DNA of 64,000 nucleotides, from NCBI GenBank assembly GCA_001592145.1, contig BCWJ01000010.1, positions 80,354 to 144,353 of the forward strand, in the 5' to 3' direction. A model generated the notes under the pieces. That model made no database searches and had not been told where the DNA came from. It saw only the letters and a program-made list of their open reading frames with translations. This document shows, piece by piece, positions 48,234 through 58,874 of the stretch; the stretch's first letter is position 1; the number at the start of each line of letters is the position of its first letter. The position numbers were made by a program, and so were the translations under genes. This DNA is from Xylanimicrobium pachnodae JCM 13526 = NBRC 107786 (GTDB lineage: Bacteria; Actinomycetota; Actinomycetes; Actinomycetales; Cellulomonadaceae).

Positions 48234-49567
48234 CGGCCCCCCCGGGTCCCGGCAGGCTCGACGGGCGAGCCGTCCAGCACGGTGGCCCGTCCGCGCAGGA
48301 ACGTGGCGGTCACCCGGCCGGGGAGCGTGCGCCCGCGGAACGGGGTGTTGACGGACGCGGTCTGCTGCGCGCCGCCGTCGACGACGCGGATCGCGGCCGG
48401 GTCCACCAGCGCCAGGGTGGCGGGCTCCCCCACCGCGATGGGGCGGCCGTGCTCGGCGTCGATGCGCCCGATGCGGGCCGGGTTCGCCGACAGCACGCGG
48501 GCGACGTCGGCCCAGGTCATGCGGCCGGTGTCCACCATGGCCTGCTGCACCACGGACAGCGCCGTCTCCAGGCCGGTCATGCCGAACGCGGCGGCCGCCC
48601 ACTCGCAGTCCTTGTCCTCGACGGGGTGCGGGGCGTGGTCGGTGGCGACGATGTCGATCGTGCCGTCGGCCAGGCCCTCACGGACCGCTTCGACGTCGTC
48701 CGCGGTGCGCAGCGGCGGGTTGACCTTGAAGGTGGGGTCATAGCCGCGGGCGAGCTCGTCCGTCAGGGCCAGGTGGTGCGGGGTGACCTCGGCGGTCACG
48801 TCGATGCCGCGCGACTTGGCCCACCGGACGATCTCGACGCTGCCGCGCGTGGACAGGTGGCACACGTGCAGCCGCGACCCCACGTGCTCGGCGAGCAGCA
48901 CGTCGCGCGCGATGATCGCCTCCTCCGCGACCGCGGGCCACCCGGCCAGCCCGATCTCGGCGGAGACCACGCCCTCGTGCATCTGCGAGCCCTGCGTCAG
49001 GCGCGGCTCCTGCGCGTGCTGGGCGACCACGCCGTCGAACGCCTTGACGTACTCCAGGGCGCGGCGCATCAGCACCGGGTCGTGCACGCACTTGCCGTCG
49101 TCCGAGAACACGCGCACGCGCGCCTTCGACTCGGCCATCGCGCCCAGCTCGGCGAGGTGCTCGCCGCCCAGGCCCACCGTGACCGCGCCCACCGGGTGCA
49201 CGTCCACCCAGCCGGCGTCCTGCCCCAGGCGCCACACCTGCTCGACGACGCCAGCGGTGTCCGCGACCGGCGTCGTGTTCGCCATGGCGTGCACGGCCGT
49301 GAAGCCCCCGGCCGCCGCGGCGCGCGTGCCCGACTCGACCGTCTCGGCGTCCTCCCGGCCCGGCTCGCGCAGGTGGGTGTGCAGGTCGACCAGGCCCGGC
49401 AGGAGCACCTGGTCGGTCGCGTCGATGACGACGACGCCCCCATCGGCGCGCGCCGTACCGGGGGCCTCGATCGCAGCGATCACGCCGTCGGACAGCAGCA
49501 CGTCGACGGCGTCGCCGCCCAGCGGCCGCACGCCGCGGAGCAGGTAGGTGGTCACGTTGTCGGTCAC
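48230..49567 (-). CDS. pyrC: Dihydroorotase
   Basis: A 445-residue amidohydrolase closing carbamoyl aspartate to dihydroorotate. The metal ligands are in [35 protein letters not shown] and [26 protein letters not shown] and the end RGRATVLDG are also typical of the class I enzymes. The start is GTG at 49567, overlapping the pyrB stop (GTGA). Confidence 0.95.
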   Translation of the reverse strand: MTDNVTTYLLRGVRPLGGDAVDVLLSDGVIAAIEAPGTARADGGVVVIDATDQVLLPGLVDLHTHLREPGREDAETVESGTRAAAAGGFTAVHAMANTTPVADTAGVVEQVWRLGQDAGWVDVHPVGAVTVGLGGEHLAELGAMAESKARVRVFSDDGKCVHDPVLMRRALEYVKAFDGVVAQHAQEPRLTQGSQMHEGVVSAEIGLAGWPAVAEEAIIARDVLLAEHVGSRLHVCHLSTRGSVEIVRWAKSRGIDVTAEVTPHHLALTDELARGYDPTFKVNPPLRTADDVEAVREGLADGTIDIVATDHAPHPVEDKDCEWAAAAFGMTGLETALSVVQQAMVDTGRMTWADVARVLSANPARIGRIDAEHGRPIAVGEPATLALVDPAAIRVVDGGAQQTASVNTPFRGRTLPGRVTATFLRGRATVLDGSPVEPAGTRGGR

Positions 49568-50571
49568 AGGGACGTCCCCTCTGCCGAGGATCCCCCGGCG
49601 AGCAGCAGGTACAGGGCGGCCATCCGCACGGCGACGCCGTTGGCGACCTGTTCGACGATCACGGAACGGTCCGAGTCGGCGGCCTGCGCGGAGATCTCCA
49701 GGCCGCGGTTCATCGGTCCGGGGTGCATGACGATGGCATGGTCGGGCAGCGCACCCAGACGGCGCTTGTCCAGCCCGTAACGGCGCGAGTACTCCTGCGG
49801 GCTGGGCAGGAACGCCCCCGACCCGCCCGACATCCGCTCGCGCTGCACGCGCAGCATCATCACGGCGTCGGGGCACCACCCGGTCAGCGTCGCGTCCAGG
49901 TCGTACGACGTCGCGCACGTCCACGACTCCACCCCGACGGGCAGCAGCGTGGGGGGCGCGACCAGCGTGACCTCGGCGCCCAGCGTGTGCAGCAGGTTGA
50001 CGTTCGAGCGGGCCACGCGCGAGTGCAGCACGTCACCCACGATCGCGACCTTGAGACCGGTGAGATCCTTGCCCACCCCGTCGCGGCCGGCCCCACCCGC
50101 CCGGCCCACCAGGTGGCGGCGGATCGTGAACGCGTCGAGCAGCGCCTGGGTGGGGTGCTGGTGGGTGCCGTCACCCGCGTTGAGCACCGCCACCGGGCTG
50201 TCCACGGTGCCCAGCCAGCCCGAGTGCGCGAGCTGGTACGGCGCCCCGCTCGCCCAGTGCCGCACCACCACCGCGTCGGCCCCCATCGAGTGCAACGTCA
50301 GGGCCGTGTCCTTGAGCGACTCGCCCTTCGATACGCTGGACCCCTTGGCGGAGAAGTTGATGACGTCCGCGCTCAGCCGCTTGGCAGCCGTCTCGAACGA
50401 GATGCGCGTGCGCGTGGAGTCCTCGAAGAACAGGTTCACCACGGTGCGCCCACGCAACGTCGGGAGCTTCTTGATCTCCCGGGACTGGGTGGCCGCCATC
50501 TGCGCCGCCGTGTCCAGCAGGCGGATCGCGTCCTCGCGGCTCAGGTCCGCGGCGGAGAGCAGGTGCCTCAT
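49564..50571 (-). CDS. pyrB: Aspartate carbamoyltransferase catalytic subunit
   Basis: A 335-residue enzyme for the committed step of pyrimidine synthesis. The carbamoyl-phosphate-binding motif is [13 protein letters not shown]. It is followed by [33 protein letters not shown] and [19 protein letters not shown]. No pyrI regulatory subunit is present, as expected in actinobacteria. Its ATG overlaps the pyrR stop. Confidence 0.95.
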   Translation of the reverse strand: MRHLLSAADLSREDAIRLLDTAAQMAATQSREIKKLPTLRGRTVVNLFFEDSTRTRISFETAAKRLSADVINFSAKGSSVSKGESLKDTALTLHSMGADAVVVRHWASGAPYQLAHSGWLGTVDSPVAVLNAGDGTHQHPTQALLDAFTIRRHLVGRAGGAGRDGVGKDLTGLKVAIVGDVLHSRVARSNVNLLHTLGAEVTLVAPPTLLPVGVESWTCATSYDLDATLTGWCPDAVMMLRVQRERMSGGSGAFLPSPQEYSRRYGLDKRRLGALPDHAIVMHPGPMNRGLEISAQAADSDRSVIVEQVANGVAVRMAALYLLLAGGSSAEGTSL

Positions 50572-51164
50572 CGCTCCTCCCCCGCGTCCACGCCACCGCG
50601 GCCGCTGATCACCACGGCGTCCTCGCCGTCGATCTCGGCGAGCCGCACCTGCACGTGCTCTGCGGCCGACGTCGGCAGGTTCTTGCCCACGAAGTCGGGG
50701 CGGATCGGCAGCTCACGGTGCCCGCGGTCCACCAGGCACGCGAGCCGCACCGCGCGAGGGCGGCCCAGGTCGCTGATCGCGTCGAGTGCAGCGCGGATGG
50801 TCCGCCCGGAGAACAGCACGTCGTCGACCAGCACCACTACGCGACCGTCGATGCCGCTCGCGGGCAGCCGCGTCACGCCGATGGTGCGGGTCGGGTTGCG
50901 GTGCAGGTCGTCGCGGTACATCGTCACGTCGAGCTCGCCGAGCGCTGCGGCCGGGTCGAAACCGGCATCGATCGCGGCCAGGCGCTGCGCCAGCCGCTGC
51001 GCGAGCGGGACCCCGCGCGTGGGGACGCCCAGGAGGACGACGTCGGCGGCGCCCTTGGCGCGCTCGACGATCTCGTGGGCGATGCGGGTCAGAGCCCGCT
51101 GGATGTCGTCGGGCCCCAGCACCGTGGTGCCGAGCTCAGGTTCTGCGGGCAGGCCGAAGTTCAC
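50568..51164 (-). CDS. pyrR: PyrR, pyrimidine operon regulator / uracil phosphoribosyltransferase
   Basis: A 198-residue protein with the PRPP-binding motif [22 protein letters not shown]. Family features include [34 protein letters not shown] and DVTMYRDDL. PyrR binds UMP and then a hairpin in pyr mRNA, and in actinobacteria it is reported to block translation. A candidate binding hairpin overlaps its own ribosome-binding site. The start is GTG at 51164 with GGAGG upstream. First gene of the operon pyrR-pyrB-pyrC-PH-carA-carB-pyrF. Confidence 0.94.
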   Translation of the reverse strand: MNFGLPAEPELGTTVLGPDDIQRALTRIAHEIVERAKGAADVVLLGVPTRGVPLAQRLAQRLAAIDAGFDPAAALGELDVTMYRDDLHRNPTRTIGVTRLPASGIDGRVVVLVDDVLFSGRTIRAALDAISDLGRPRAVRLACLVDRGHRELPIRPDFVGKNLPTSAAEHVQVRLAEIDGEDAVVISGRGGVDAGEER

Positions 51165-51168
51165 CGGA

Positions 51169-51197
51169 CCTCCTTCTCCGCCTCACGGGACGGGGTT
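51169..51197 (-). promoter_or_regulatory. Candidate PyrR-binding RNA element overlapping the pyrR ribosome-binding site
   Basis: The minus-strand leader reads AACCCCGTCCCGTGAGGCGG and then AGAAGGAGG. CGTCCCGTGAGGCG matches the PyrR-binding loop pattern (UCC-G-GAGG inside a short stem). It lies directly against the Shine-Dalgarno GGAGG, so PyrR binding would hide it. A possible -10, TAGCCT, lies at 51231-51236. Confidence 0.6.
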
Positions 51198-51312
51198 AAA
51201 GGGTGTCGTACGGGGGATCGTGCGGAACCCAGGCTATCGGAGCCGCCGCCCTGCCCCGGGCCGGTGTCCATCAGGTGGCTGCGACATCGGTCACACCGCG
51301 ACGTCCAGAAAC

Positions 51313-51352
51313 GACACCGCGCCCGCACCGGGGTCGGTGGGGGCGCGGTGTC
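51313..51352 (-). terminator. Intrinsic terminator after nusB
   Basis: A perfect 12-bp inverted repeat (51313-51324 and 51341-51352) with a 16-base loop lies 15 bases beyond the nusB stop. On the minus strand it is followed by GTTTCT. It separates efp-nusB from the pyrimidine operon. Confidence 0.7.
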
Positions 51353-51367
51353 ATGACACTCTGGACC

Positions 51368-51784
51368 TCACATCAGCAAGGTCGGCTTGAGGTCGACGAT
51401 CCGGCCCAGCAGGCCGTTGACGAACGACGGCGAGTCGTCGGTCGAGAGCTGGGCAGCCAGGTCCACCGCCTCATCGACGGCCACGGCGTCCGGAACCTCC
51501 GCGTTGAACAGGATCTCCCAGACCCCGATGCGCAGCAGCGCGCGGTCCACGGCCGGCATGCGCTCGATCGTCCACCCGTTCGAGTACGTCTCCAACAGCT
51601 CGTCGATGCGCTCGCGGTGCGCGGCCACACCCTCGACCAGGTCGGCCGCGTACTGCGGGACCGGGGACTCCGTCAGCGGTCGCTCGACGCGGTCACGCAG
51701 CAGCCCGACGGCGTCGATCCCCCGCTGCTCGGACTCGAACAGGATGTCCGCGGCGCGTTTGCGCGCCTTGGTACGTGCACCCAC
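51368..51784 (-). CDS. nusB: Transcription antitermination protein NusB
   Basis: A 138-residue helical RNA-binding protein that acts with NusE at boxA sequences in rRNA transcripts. It shows ARTKARKRAADILFESEQRG, LLETYSNGWTIERMPAVDRALLRIGVWEIL and AVDEAVDLAAQLSTDDSPSFVNGLLGRI, the family signatures in order. The GTG lies five bases after the efp stop, so the two are in one operon. Confidence 0.95.
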   Translation of the reverse strand: MGARTKARKRAADILFESEQRGIDAVGLLRDRVERPLTESPVPQYAADLVEGVAAHRERIDELLETYSNGWTIERMPAVDRALLRIGVWEILFNAEVPDAVAVDEAVDLAAQLSTDDSPSFVNGLLGRIVDLKPTLLM

Positions 51785-51789
51785 GCCGA

Positions 51790-52353
51790 TTACTCGTTCA
51801 CTCGGCCGAGGTAAGAACCATCACGCGTGTCAACCTTCACCTTGACGCCCTCGCTGAGGAAGAGGGGCACCTGGATCTCCTTGCCGGTCTCGAGCGTGGC
51901 CGGCTTGGTGCCACCCGTGGAGCGGTCGCCCTGGAGGCCCGGCTCGGTGTGCGTGATCTCCAGGACCACGGAGGTGGGCAGCTCGACGTACAGCGGCGTG
52001 CCCTCGTTCATCGCGATCATGACGGACATGCCCTCGAGCATGTAGTCCTTCGCGTCGCCCACGACGGCGGCCGGGATGTGGAACTGCTCCCAGGTGTCCG
52101 TGTCCATGAACACGAAGTCCTCGCCGTCGAGGTACGAGAACTGGTAGTCACGGCGGTCGACGTTCGCGGTCTCCACCTTGATGCCCGCGTTGAACGTCTT
52201 GTCCACCGTCTTGCCCGAGACGACGTTCTTCATCTTGGTGCGCACGAACGCGCCACCCTTGCCCGGCTTGACGTGCTGGAACTCGATGATCGTCCAGAGC
52301 TGGCCGTCGATCCGCAGGACGGTGCCGTTCTTGATGTCGTTGGAGGTAGCCAC
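51790..52353 (-). CDS. efp: Elongation factor P
   Basis: A 187-residue translation factor that relieves ribosome stalling at polyproline. The three beta-barrel domains are recognisable: [18 protein letters not shown], the loop [16 protein letters not shown] with Lys32 at its tip, [14 protein letters not shown], and the end [23 protein letters not shown]. No EpmA/EpmB or other modification genes are adjacent. The start is GTG at 52353. Confidence 0.95.
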   Translation of the reverse strand: MATSNDIKNGTVLRIDGQLWTIIEFQHVKPGKGGAFVRTKMKNVVSGKTVDKTFNAGIKVETANVDRRDYQFSYLDGEDFVFMDTDTWEQFHIPAAVVGDAKDYMLEGMSVMIAMNEGTPLYVELPTSVVLEITHTEPGLQGDRSTGGTKPATLETGKEIQVPLFLSEGVKVKVDTRDGSYLGRVNE

Positions 52354-52439
52354 GGTCGGAAGATCCCTACGTCGGTCGGGGGTTTATGGGTTGCGCTTCA
52401 AGCAGCCAGGCCGCGAAGAGCCCGCGCAAGTCTAGCGGT

Positions 52440-53048
52440 TCACGCGATCGGCAGCAGATCCCGCAGCGAGGAGATGGCGCGCACGGCCCCCGGGCAGGCC
52501 TGCCCGCGGTTGAAGTAGATCGCGTCGACCCCGGCCGCGACCGCCGCCTGCACATCGATCGGCCGGTCGCCCACGGCCACCACGTCCGTCAGCCCGTAGG
52601 AGTCCACGAGGTGCCGGATCGACGTCGGGTCCGGTTTGCGGGGGAACCCGTCGTCCGCGGTGACGACCTGCGTGAAGTACCCGGCGATCCCCGTGTCCGC
52701 CAGCAGCCGCAGCACCTGGTGGTCGCGGTGCGATACCAGGAAGTTGCGCCCGCCGGACCGGGCGACGGCGGCCAGGACCTCGCGGGCGCCGTCGAACAGC
52801 ACGGGGTGCGCGAGCTCGAGTGCCTCGGCGGCCTTGTACTCGCTGCGGAACCCCGCGACGCCCGGGGCGAACGTCGCGATCGCGTGGGCGGTCGAGACGC
52901 GCAGCGCGCCGTAGACCTCGTCCCGCGTGGCGTGGATCCCGTTCTCCGCGAGCGTGTCCACGAACGCCGTCGTCGACGTCGCGTAGTTGTCCAGGAGGGT
53001 GCCGCCCAGGTCCCAGATGTAGTCGCGGTACCCCACCGGTGCCGTCAC
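52440..53048 (-). CDS. HAD-superfamily hydrolase with altered catalytic motif
   Basis: A 202-residue HAD subfamily IA protein. Motif I is YIWDLGGTLLDN: the nucleophilic Asp is kept, but the general acid two residues on is Gly (DLGGT rather than DxDGT). Motif II Ser lies in NFLVSHRD, motif III Lys in FPRKPDP, and motif IV in VVAVGDRPIDVQAA. The change would weaken ordinary phosphomonoesterase chemistry, and the protein may act on another substrate. The GTG overlaps the aroQ stop (GTGA), placing it in an operon with the shikimate enzyme. Confidence 0.83.
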   Translation of the reverse strand: MTAPVGYRDYIWDLGGTLLDNYATSTTAFVDTLAENGIHATRDEVYGALRVSTAHAIATFAPGVAGFRSEYKAAEALELAHPVLFDGAREVLAAVARSGGRNFLVSHRDHQVLRLLADTGIAGYFTQVVTADDGFPRKPDPTSIRHLVDSYGLTDVVAVGDRPIDVQAAVAAGVDAIYFNRGQACPGAVRAISSLRDLLPIA

Positions 53049-53506
53049 CGTTCCGTCGCTGCGCCGGACAGCTTGCCCGCGATGGCATCGAGCGCCAGGC
53101 GGTAGGACTGGAACCCGAACCCGGCGATGGTGCCCGTCGCGACGCCGGAGACCACGGAGTAGTGGCGGAACGTCTCTCGGGTGTGCGGGTTGGACAGGTG
53201 CACCTCCACGAGCAGCAGGCCCGAGGTGGTGACCTGGGCGGCGGCGTCGCGCAGGGCGTAGCTGTAGTGGGTGAACGCGGCCGGGTTGAGCACCACGTGC
53301 GAGCGCGTGTCGACGGACTCGTGGAGCCAGCCCACGATCTGCGCCTCGTCGTCGGTCTGGCGGGCCTCGACCGCGAACCCGAGCTCGCGCCCCCAGCCGT
53401 CGACCGCTGCCGCCAGGTCGTCGAACGTGTCGGCACCGTAGATCTCGGGCTCGCGCACGCCGAGCCTGCCGAGGTTGGGTCCGTTGAGCACCAGTACGCG
53501 TGTCAC
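53045..53506 (-). CDS. aroQ: 3-dehydroquinate dehydratase, type II
   Basis: A 153-residue enzyme of the shikimate pathway, dehydrating 3-dehydroquinate. Motifs are VLVLNGPNLGRLGVREPEIYG with the active-site Tyr, ESVDTRSHVVLNPAAFTHYSYALRDAA, VEVHLSNPHTRETFRHYS and GFGFQSYRLALDAI. I chose GTG at 53506, which is seven bases after minus-strand TAACGT (53514-53519). The GTG at 53515 overlaps that hexamer and would add three unconserved residues. Confidence 0.93.
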   Translation of the reverse strand: MTRVLVLNGPNLGRLGVREPEIYGADTFDDLAAAVDGWGRELGFAVEARQTDDEAQIVGWLHESVDTRSHVVLNPAAFTHYSYALRDAAAQVTTSGLLLVEVHLSNPHTRETFRHYSVVSGVATGTIAGFGFQSYRLALDAIAGKLSGAATER

Positions 53507-53516
53507 GGGCGTCACG

Positions 53517-54953
53517 TTAGCCGGTCACCGCCGTGCTGCGGCGGCGCAGCGGCGGGTTGGGCTCGTCGTCGCCGTGCAGCGTGAGGAACAGCACCAGACC
53601 CACCAGGATCACCAGGAGGATACCGAGCGTGCCCCAGATGGTGCGGCCGGTGATCGCGATGAACAGCGTCCACATGGCCGGGGCCATGAACGACGCCGCC
53701 TTGCCCGTGGTGGCGTAGAGCCCGAAGATCTCGGACTCGTGTCCGACGGGGATCTGGCGGGCCAGGTAGGAGCGCGACGCCGACTGCGCGGGGCCGACCG
53801 TGCAGCACAGCAGCAACCCGCCGATCCAGAAGACGATCGGGCCCAGCGGGTGCAGCGCCACGATGAGCGCGCCGGTGACGAGCAGGACGGACAGCGCCCC
53901 GATGATGACGCGGCGAGCGCCGAGACGGTCGTCCAGGCGGCCGACGGCGATCGTCGAGATGCCCGCCACCAGGTTCGCAGCGATGCCGAACACCAGCACC
54001 TCGAAGCCGGAGAACCCGAAGGCGACGCCGGCGATGATGGCGCCGAAGGAGAACACGCCGCTCAGCCCGTCGCGGAACACGGCGGAGGAGACCAGGAACC
54101 AGAATGTGCCGCGCGAGGTGCGGTACAGGGTCCCGATGGTGCGGAACAGCTCGGCGTAGGCCTGGAAGAAGCTCTGCCGGGGACGGGTCTCGACCACGAC
54201 CTCGGGCACGTACCGGAACAGGGGCCAGCCGAACACCACGGCCCAGACGACGCCCGCGACGGCGATGCCGCGGTAGGTGATGCCGTTCGGGGCGTCGAGC
54301 GGGGCGAGGCCGGTCAGGTCGCCGACGGCGATGAGGACGAGGGCGAGCACTCCCCCGGAGTAGCCCAGCCCCCACCCGAGACCGGACACCCGCCCGATCG
54401 TGGTGGGGGTGGCCACGGAGACGATCATGGCGTTGTAGTTGGTCTCGGAGATCTGGTTGAGGACACCGCCGAGCGCGATGAGACCCGCCCCGAGCCAGAA
54501 GAACGCGGGGTCCGCCTCGACGAACCACAGTGCCGCCATCGAGCCGAGCAGCGCCAGCGTGGACCAGAAGAGCCACGACTTGCGGCGACCCGACGAGTCA
54601 GCCCACTGCCCGAGGATGGGCGCCAGGAGAGCGATGCCGATGCCGCCGATCGTCTGGGCCAGTCCCAGCCCCGAGGACAACGGGGCCAGCGCGGCGTCCT
54701 TGCCCTGCTCCGCCAGGACCACCGGGTCGGCGAACGTCTCGGAGACCAGGTACATGGCCGTGAACACGAACGTGAGGATCACGGTGTTGAACGGCTGGAG
54801 CGCCCAGTCGAACGCCGCCCACGACCACACCTTCCTCGGCGACGCCGGGCCGTCCGTCCGCAGCTCGAGCCCGGTGAGGGGCCTGGACGGTGCAGCGGAC
54901 TCGGACGGGGTCGCGGCTGCCGACGACGGCCCCGTCGGCGATGGCTCACTCAT
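53517..54953 (-). CDS. MFS transporter, UMF1/Atg22-like
   Basis: A 478-residue membrane protein with about twelve helices. It carries the UMF1 family signature: WSWAAFDWALQPFNTVILTFVFTAMYLVSETF, GIGIALLAPILGQWADSSGRRKSWLF, GGVLNQISETNYNAMIVSVATPTTIGRVSGLGWGLGYSGGVLAL and SRSYLARQIPVGHESEIFGLYATTGKAASFMAP. Substrates of this family are mostly unknown; the yeast relative Atg22 exports amino acids from the vacuole. The start is ATG at 54953. It precedes aroQ with a ten-base gap. Confidence 0.88.
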   Translation of the reverse strand: MSEPSPTGPSSAAATPSESAAPSRPLTGLELRTDGPASPRKVWSWAAFDWALQPFNTVILTFVFTAMYLVSETFADPVVLAEQGKDAALAPLSSGLGLAQTIGGIGIALLAPILGQWADSSGRRKSWLFWSTLALLGSMAALWFVEADPAFFWLGAGLIALGGVLNQISETNYNAMIVSVATPTTIGRVSGLGWGLGYSGGVLALVLIAVGDLTGLAPLDAPNGITYRGIAVAGVVWAVVFGWPLFRYVPEVVVETRPRQSFFQAYAELFRTIGTLYRTSRGTFWFLVSSAVFRDGLSGVFSFGAIIAGVAFGFSGFEVLVFGIAANLVAGISTIAVGRLDDRLGARRVIIGALSVLLVTGALIVALHPLGPIVFWIGGLLLCCTVGPAQSASRSYLARQIPVGHESEIFGLYATTGKAASFMAPAMWTLFIAITGRTIWGTLGILLVILVGLVLFLTLHGDDEPNPPLRRRSTAVTG

Positions 54954-55110
54954 AGCGCGCAGTCTGCCCGACCCGGGGCCATGGTGCGACGCCGCTTCAC
55001 CCCTGGTGCGGATGCGTGGGCGCGGGCCGGCTCCTCCTGCACGTCCCCCGCCTTGACGGGCACACCCGTTGCCCGCGAACCAGGAGGGGACCTCGGCATA
55101 CGATCCGGTC

Positions 55111-56088
55111 GTGACAGCACCCGGCCCGGCACCTCTGGCAGCGCCCACCCCGGCGCGCGACGGACTCGACTGGCAGACGGACGCGCTGCTGGGCGAACCA
55201 TTCGCCGGGGCCGTGCTGGGCGCGGCGACGCTCGTCCGTCGAACCGCCCCGAGCGAGCCACGCGGCGCCGTGCTGCACGTGCACGGCTACAACGACTACT
55301 TCTTCCAGGCGCCCCTGGCCGAGGCGTTCACCGCGGCCGGGTACGCGTTCTACGCCGTCGACCTGCGCGCAGCGGGCCGATCCTGGCGGCCCGACCAGGT
55401 GCCGCACTACGTGACCGACCTGCGCGAGCAGGCAGGAGACATCGCGCGGGCGGCGCATGCGATCCGTGCCGCGCACCCGGACCTGCCCCTGGTGGTGCAC
55501 GCGCACTCGACGGGCGGGCTGACGGCGTCGCTGTGGGCTCACGCGCAGCGTCACGCGACGGGCGCCGACGCCGGGCCGGACGCGCTCGTGCTGAACTCCC
55601 CGTTCCTGGACCTGCCCGGTTCGTCGTTCGCGAAGGCGGTGGGAACCCCGGTGCTGGACCGCTTGGCCCCGCTGCGTCCGCTGACGGCCCTGTCCCACAG
55701 CCCGTCCTGGTACGCGACGGCGCTGCAGGAGGTCTGGGAGTTCGACACGACGCTCAAACGGCCGCAGGGCCTGCCGGCGCGGGCGGGCTGGCTGCGGGCC
55801 GTGCGCCGCGCCCAGGCACGCGTGGCGCGCGGGCTGAAGATTGCCTGCCCCGTGCTCGTCGCGGTGTCCGGGGCGTCGTCCGTGGATCGCCCCGGCAACC
55901 CGCTGGTCTCCTCGACCGACACCGTGCTCGACGTGGAGCAGATCGTGGCGCGCGCCCCACGACTGGGCAGCAGGGTGACGACCCAGCGGTTCGAGGGCGG
56001 CGTGCACGACCTCGCCCTCTCCGCTCCCGCCGTGCGTGAGGTGTATCTCGCGTCGGTGCTGGCGTGGCTCGCTACGGTGCTGTCGTGA
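55111..56088 (+). CDS. Alpha/beta hydrolase (monoacylglycerol-lipase-like)
   Basis: A 325-residue serine hydrolase of the lysophospholipase/monoacylglycerol lipase group. AVLHVHGYNDYFFQAPLAEAFTAAGYAFYAVDLRAAGRS gives the oxyanion region. The nucleophile elbow is VVHAHSTGGLTAS, with Ser in HSTGG. The acid and His are expected in the Asp of SSTDTV and in GGVHDLALS. The start is GTG at 55111, six bases after TACGAT (55099-55104), suggesting a leaderless mRNA. Its stop overlaps the next start (GTGA), so the hydrolase and the phosphodiesterase fusion are made together. Both could serve lipid turnover. Confidence 0.82.
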   Translation: MTAPGPAPLAAPTPARDGLDWQTDALLGEPFAGAVLGAATLVRRTAPSEPRGAVLHVHGYNDYFFQAPLAEAFTAAGYAFYAVDLRAAGRSWRPDQVPHYVTDLREQAGDIARAAHAIRAAHPDLPLVVHAHSTGGLTASLWAHAQRHATGADAGPDALVLNSPFLDLPGSSFAKAVGTPVLDRLAPLRPLTALSHSPSWYATALQEVWEFDTTLKRPQGLPARAGWLRAVRRAQARVARGLKIACPVLVAVSGASSVDRPGNPLVSSTDTVLDVEQIVARAPRLGSRVTTQRFEGGVHDLALSAPAVREVYLASVLAWLATVLS

Positions 56089-57188
56089 CGCACCCGTACT
56101 TCGACACGACCCTGCCCGACGGCCGCCGCGGCGTCGCCGCCCTCGCGCACCGCGGCTTCGCCCGCCCGGGCGGCGTGGACAACGGCCTGGAGAACTCGAT
56201 GAGCGCGTTCGCCGCGGCCGTCGACCTCGGGTTCCGGTACGTCGAGACGGACGCGCACGGCACGTCCGACGGCGTCGCCGTCGCGTTGCACGACGAGTCG
56301 CTCGACCGCACGACCGACGCGCACGGCCTGGTCGCGGAGCGCCCCTGGGTGCAGGTCCAGCAGGCCCGCATCGGCGGCGTCGAGCCGGTGCCGCGCCTCG
56401 AGGAGGTGCTGTCCACGTGGCCCAACCTGTTCGTGAACATCGACGTCAAGCACGCTTCGGGTATCCAGCCCGTGGCCGACGCCATCGAACGCACCGCCTC
56501 GCACGCCCGGGTGTGCGTCACCTCGTTCTCGGCGCAGCGGCGCCGGGCGACCCTCGCGCGGCTGTCACGACCCGTGGCGACGAGCGCGGGCACCACCGAG
56601 GTGGCCGGGTTCCTGGCCGGTGCCCGCCTGCGGCTGCCCGCCCTGGCGGCTCGCGCCCTGCGCGGCGTGGACGCGCTCCAGGTACCCGAGACCCAGTCCG
56701 CCGGCCGCGCCCGGTTGCGCGTGGTGGACGCCGTGACCGTCGCCGCCGCCCATGCCGCGGGCCGGGCCGTGCACGTGTGGACCCCGAACACGCGCCCGGA
56801 GATGGAACGGCTCCTCGACCTGGGCGTCGACGGCATCGTCACCGACCGTGCCGACCTGCTCAAGGAGGTGCTCGTGGCGCGCGGCCTGTGGACCGTCCCC
56901 GTCCCCCCGCCCGTCGCGCAACGCCGTGTCCACGCCGTGGTGCGCGGGCACGTGCAGCAGGTCGGGTTCCGCTACACGACGGCGCAGGAGGCGCGCCGCC
57001 GCGGGCTCGGCGGGGTGGTCCGCAACCTGCCCGACGGCGCGGTCGAAGTCGTGGCCGAGGGGCCGGTGGTCGAGGTGACCGGGCTGGTCGAGTTCCTGCA
57101 CGACGGCCCGCCCGCCGCACGCGTCACCGAGGTGGTCGTCACGGAGCAGGAGCCGACCGGCGAGACCGAGTTCACGGTCGGCCGGTAG
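56085..57188 (+). CDS. Glycerophosphodiester phosphodiesterase - acylphosphatase fusion protein
   Basis: A 367-residue protein with two unrelated domains. Residues about 10-265 form a GDPD barrel: ALAHRGFARPG, ENSMSAFAAAVDLGFRYVETDAHGTSDGVAVALHDESLDRTTD and VNIDVKH carry the catalytic His and acidic metal ligands, and VHVWTPNTRPEMERLLDLGVDGIVTDR is the usual end. From about 280 an acylphosphatase domain follows: RRVHAVVRGHVQQVGFRYTT with the catalytic Arg (about 296) and GVVRNLPDGAVEVVAEG with the catalytic Asn (about 314). Both active sites look intact. The frame is continuous, and the linker WTVPVPPPVAQ is short and Pro-rich. It starts at GTG 56085, overlapping the hydrolase stop. Confidence 0.85.
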   Translation: MTHPYFDTTLPDGRRGVAALAHRGFARPGGVDNGLENSMSAFAAAVDLGFRYVETDAHGTSDGVAVALHDESLDRTTDAHGLVAERPWVQVQQARIGGVEPVPRLEEVLSTWPNLFVNIDVKHASGIQPVADAIERTASHARVCVTSFSAQRRRATLARLSRPVATSAGTTEVAGFLAGARLRLPALAARALRGVDALQVPETQSAGRARLRVVDAVTVAAAHAAGRAVHVWTPNTRPEMERLLDLGVDGIVTDRADLLKEVLVARGLWTVPVPPPVAQRRVHAVVRGHVQQVGFRYTTAQEARRRGLGGVVRNLPDGAVEVVAEGPVVEVTGLVEFLHDGPPAARVTEVVVTEQEPTGETEFTVGR

Positions 57189-57207
57189 TCCCGGTCGGTG
57201 ATGCCCC

Positions 57208-58870
<1,663 letters not shown>

Positions 58871-58874
<4 letters not shown>

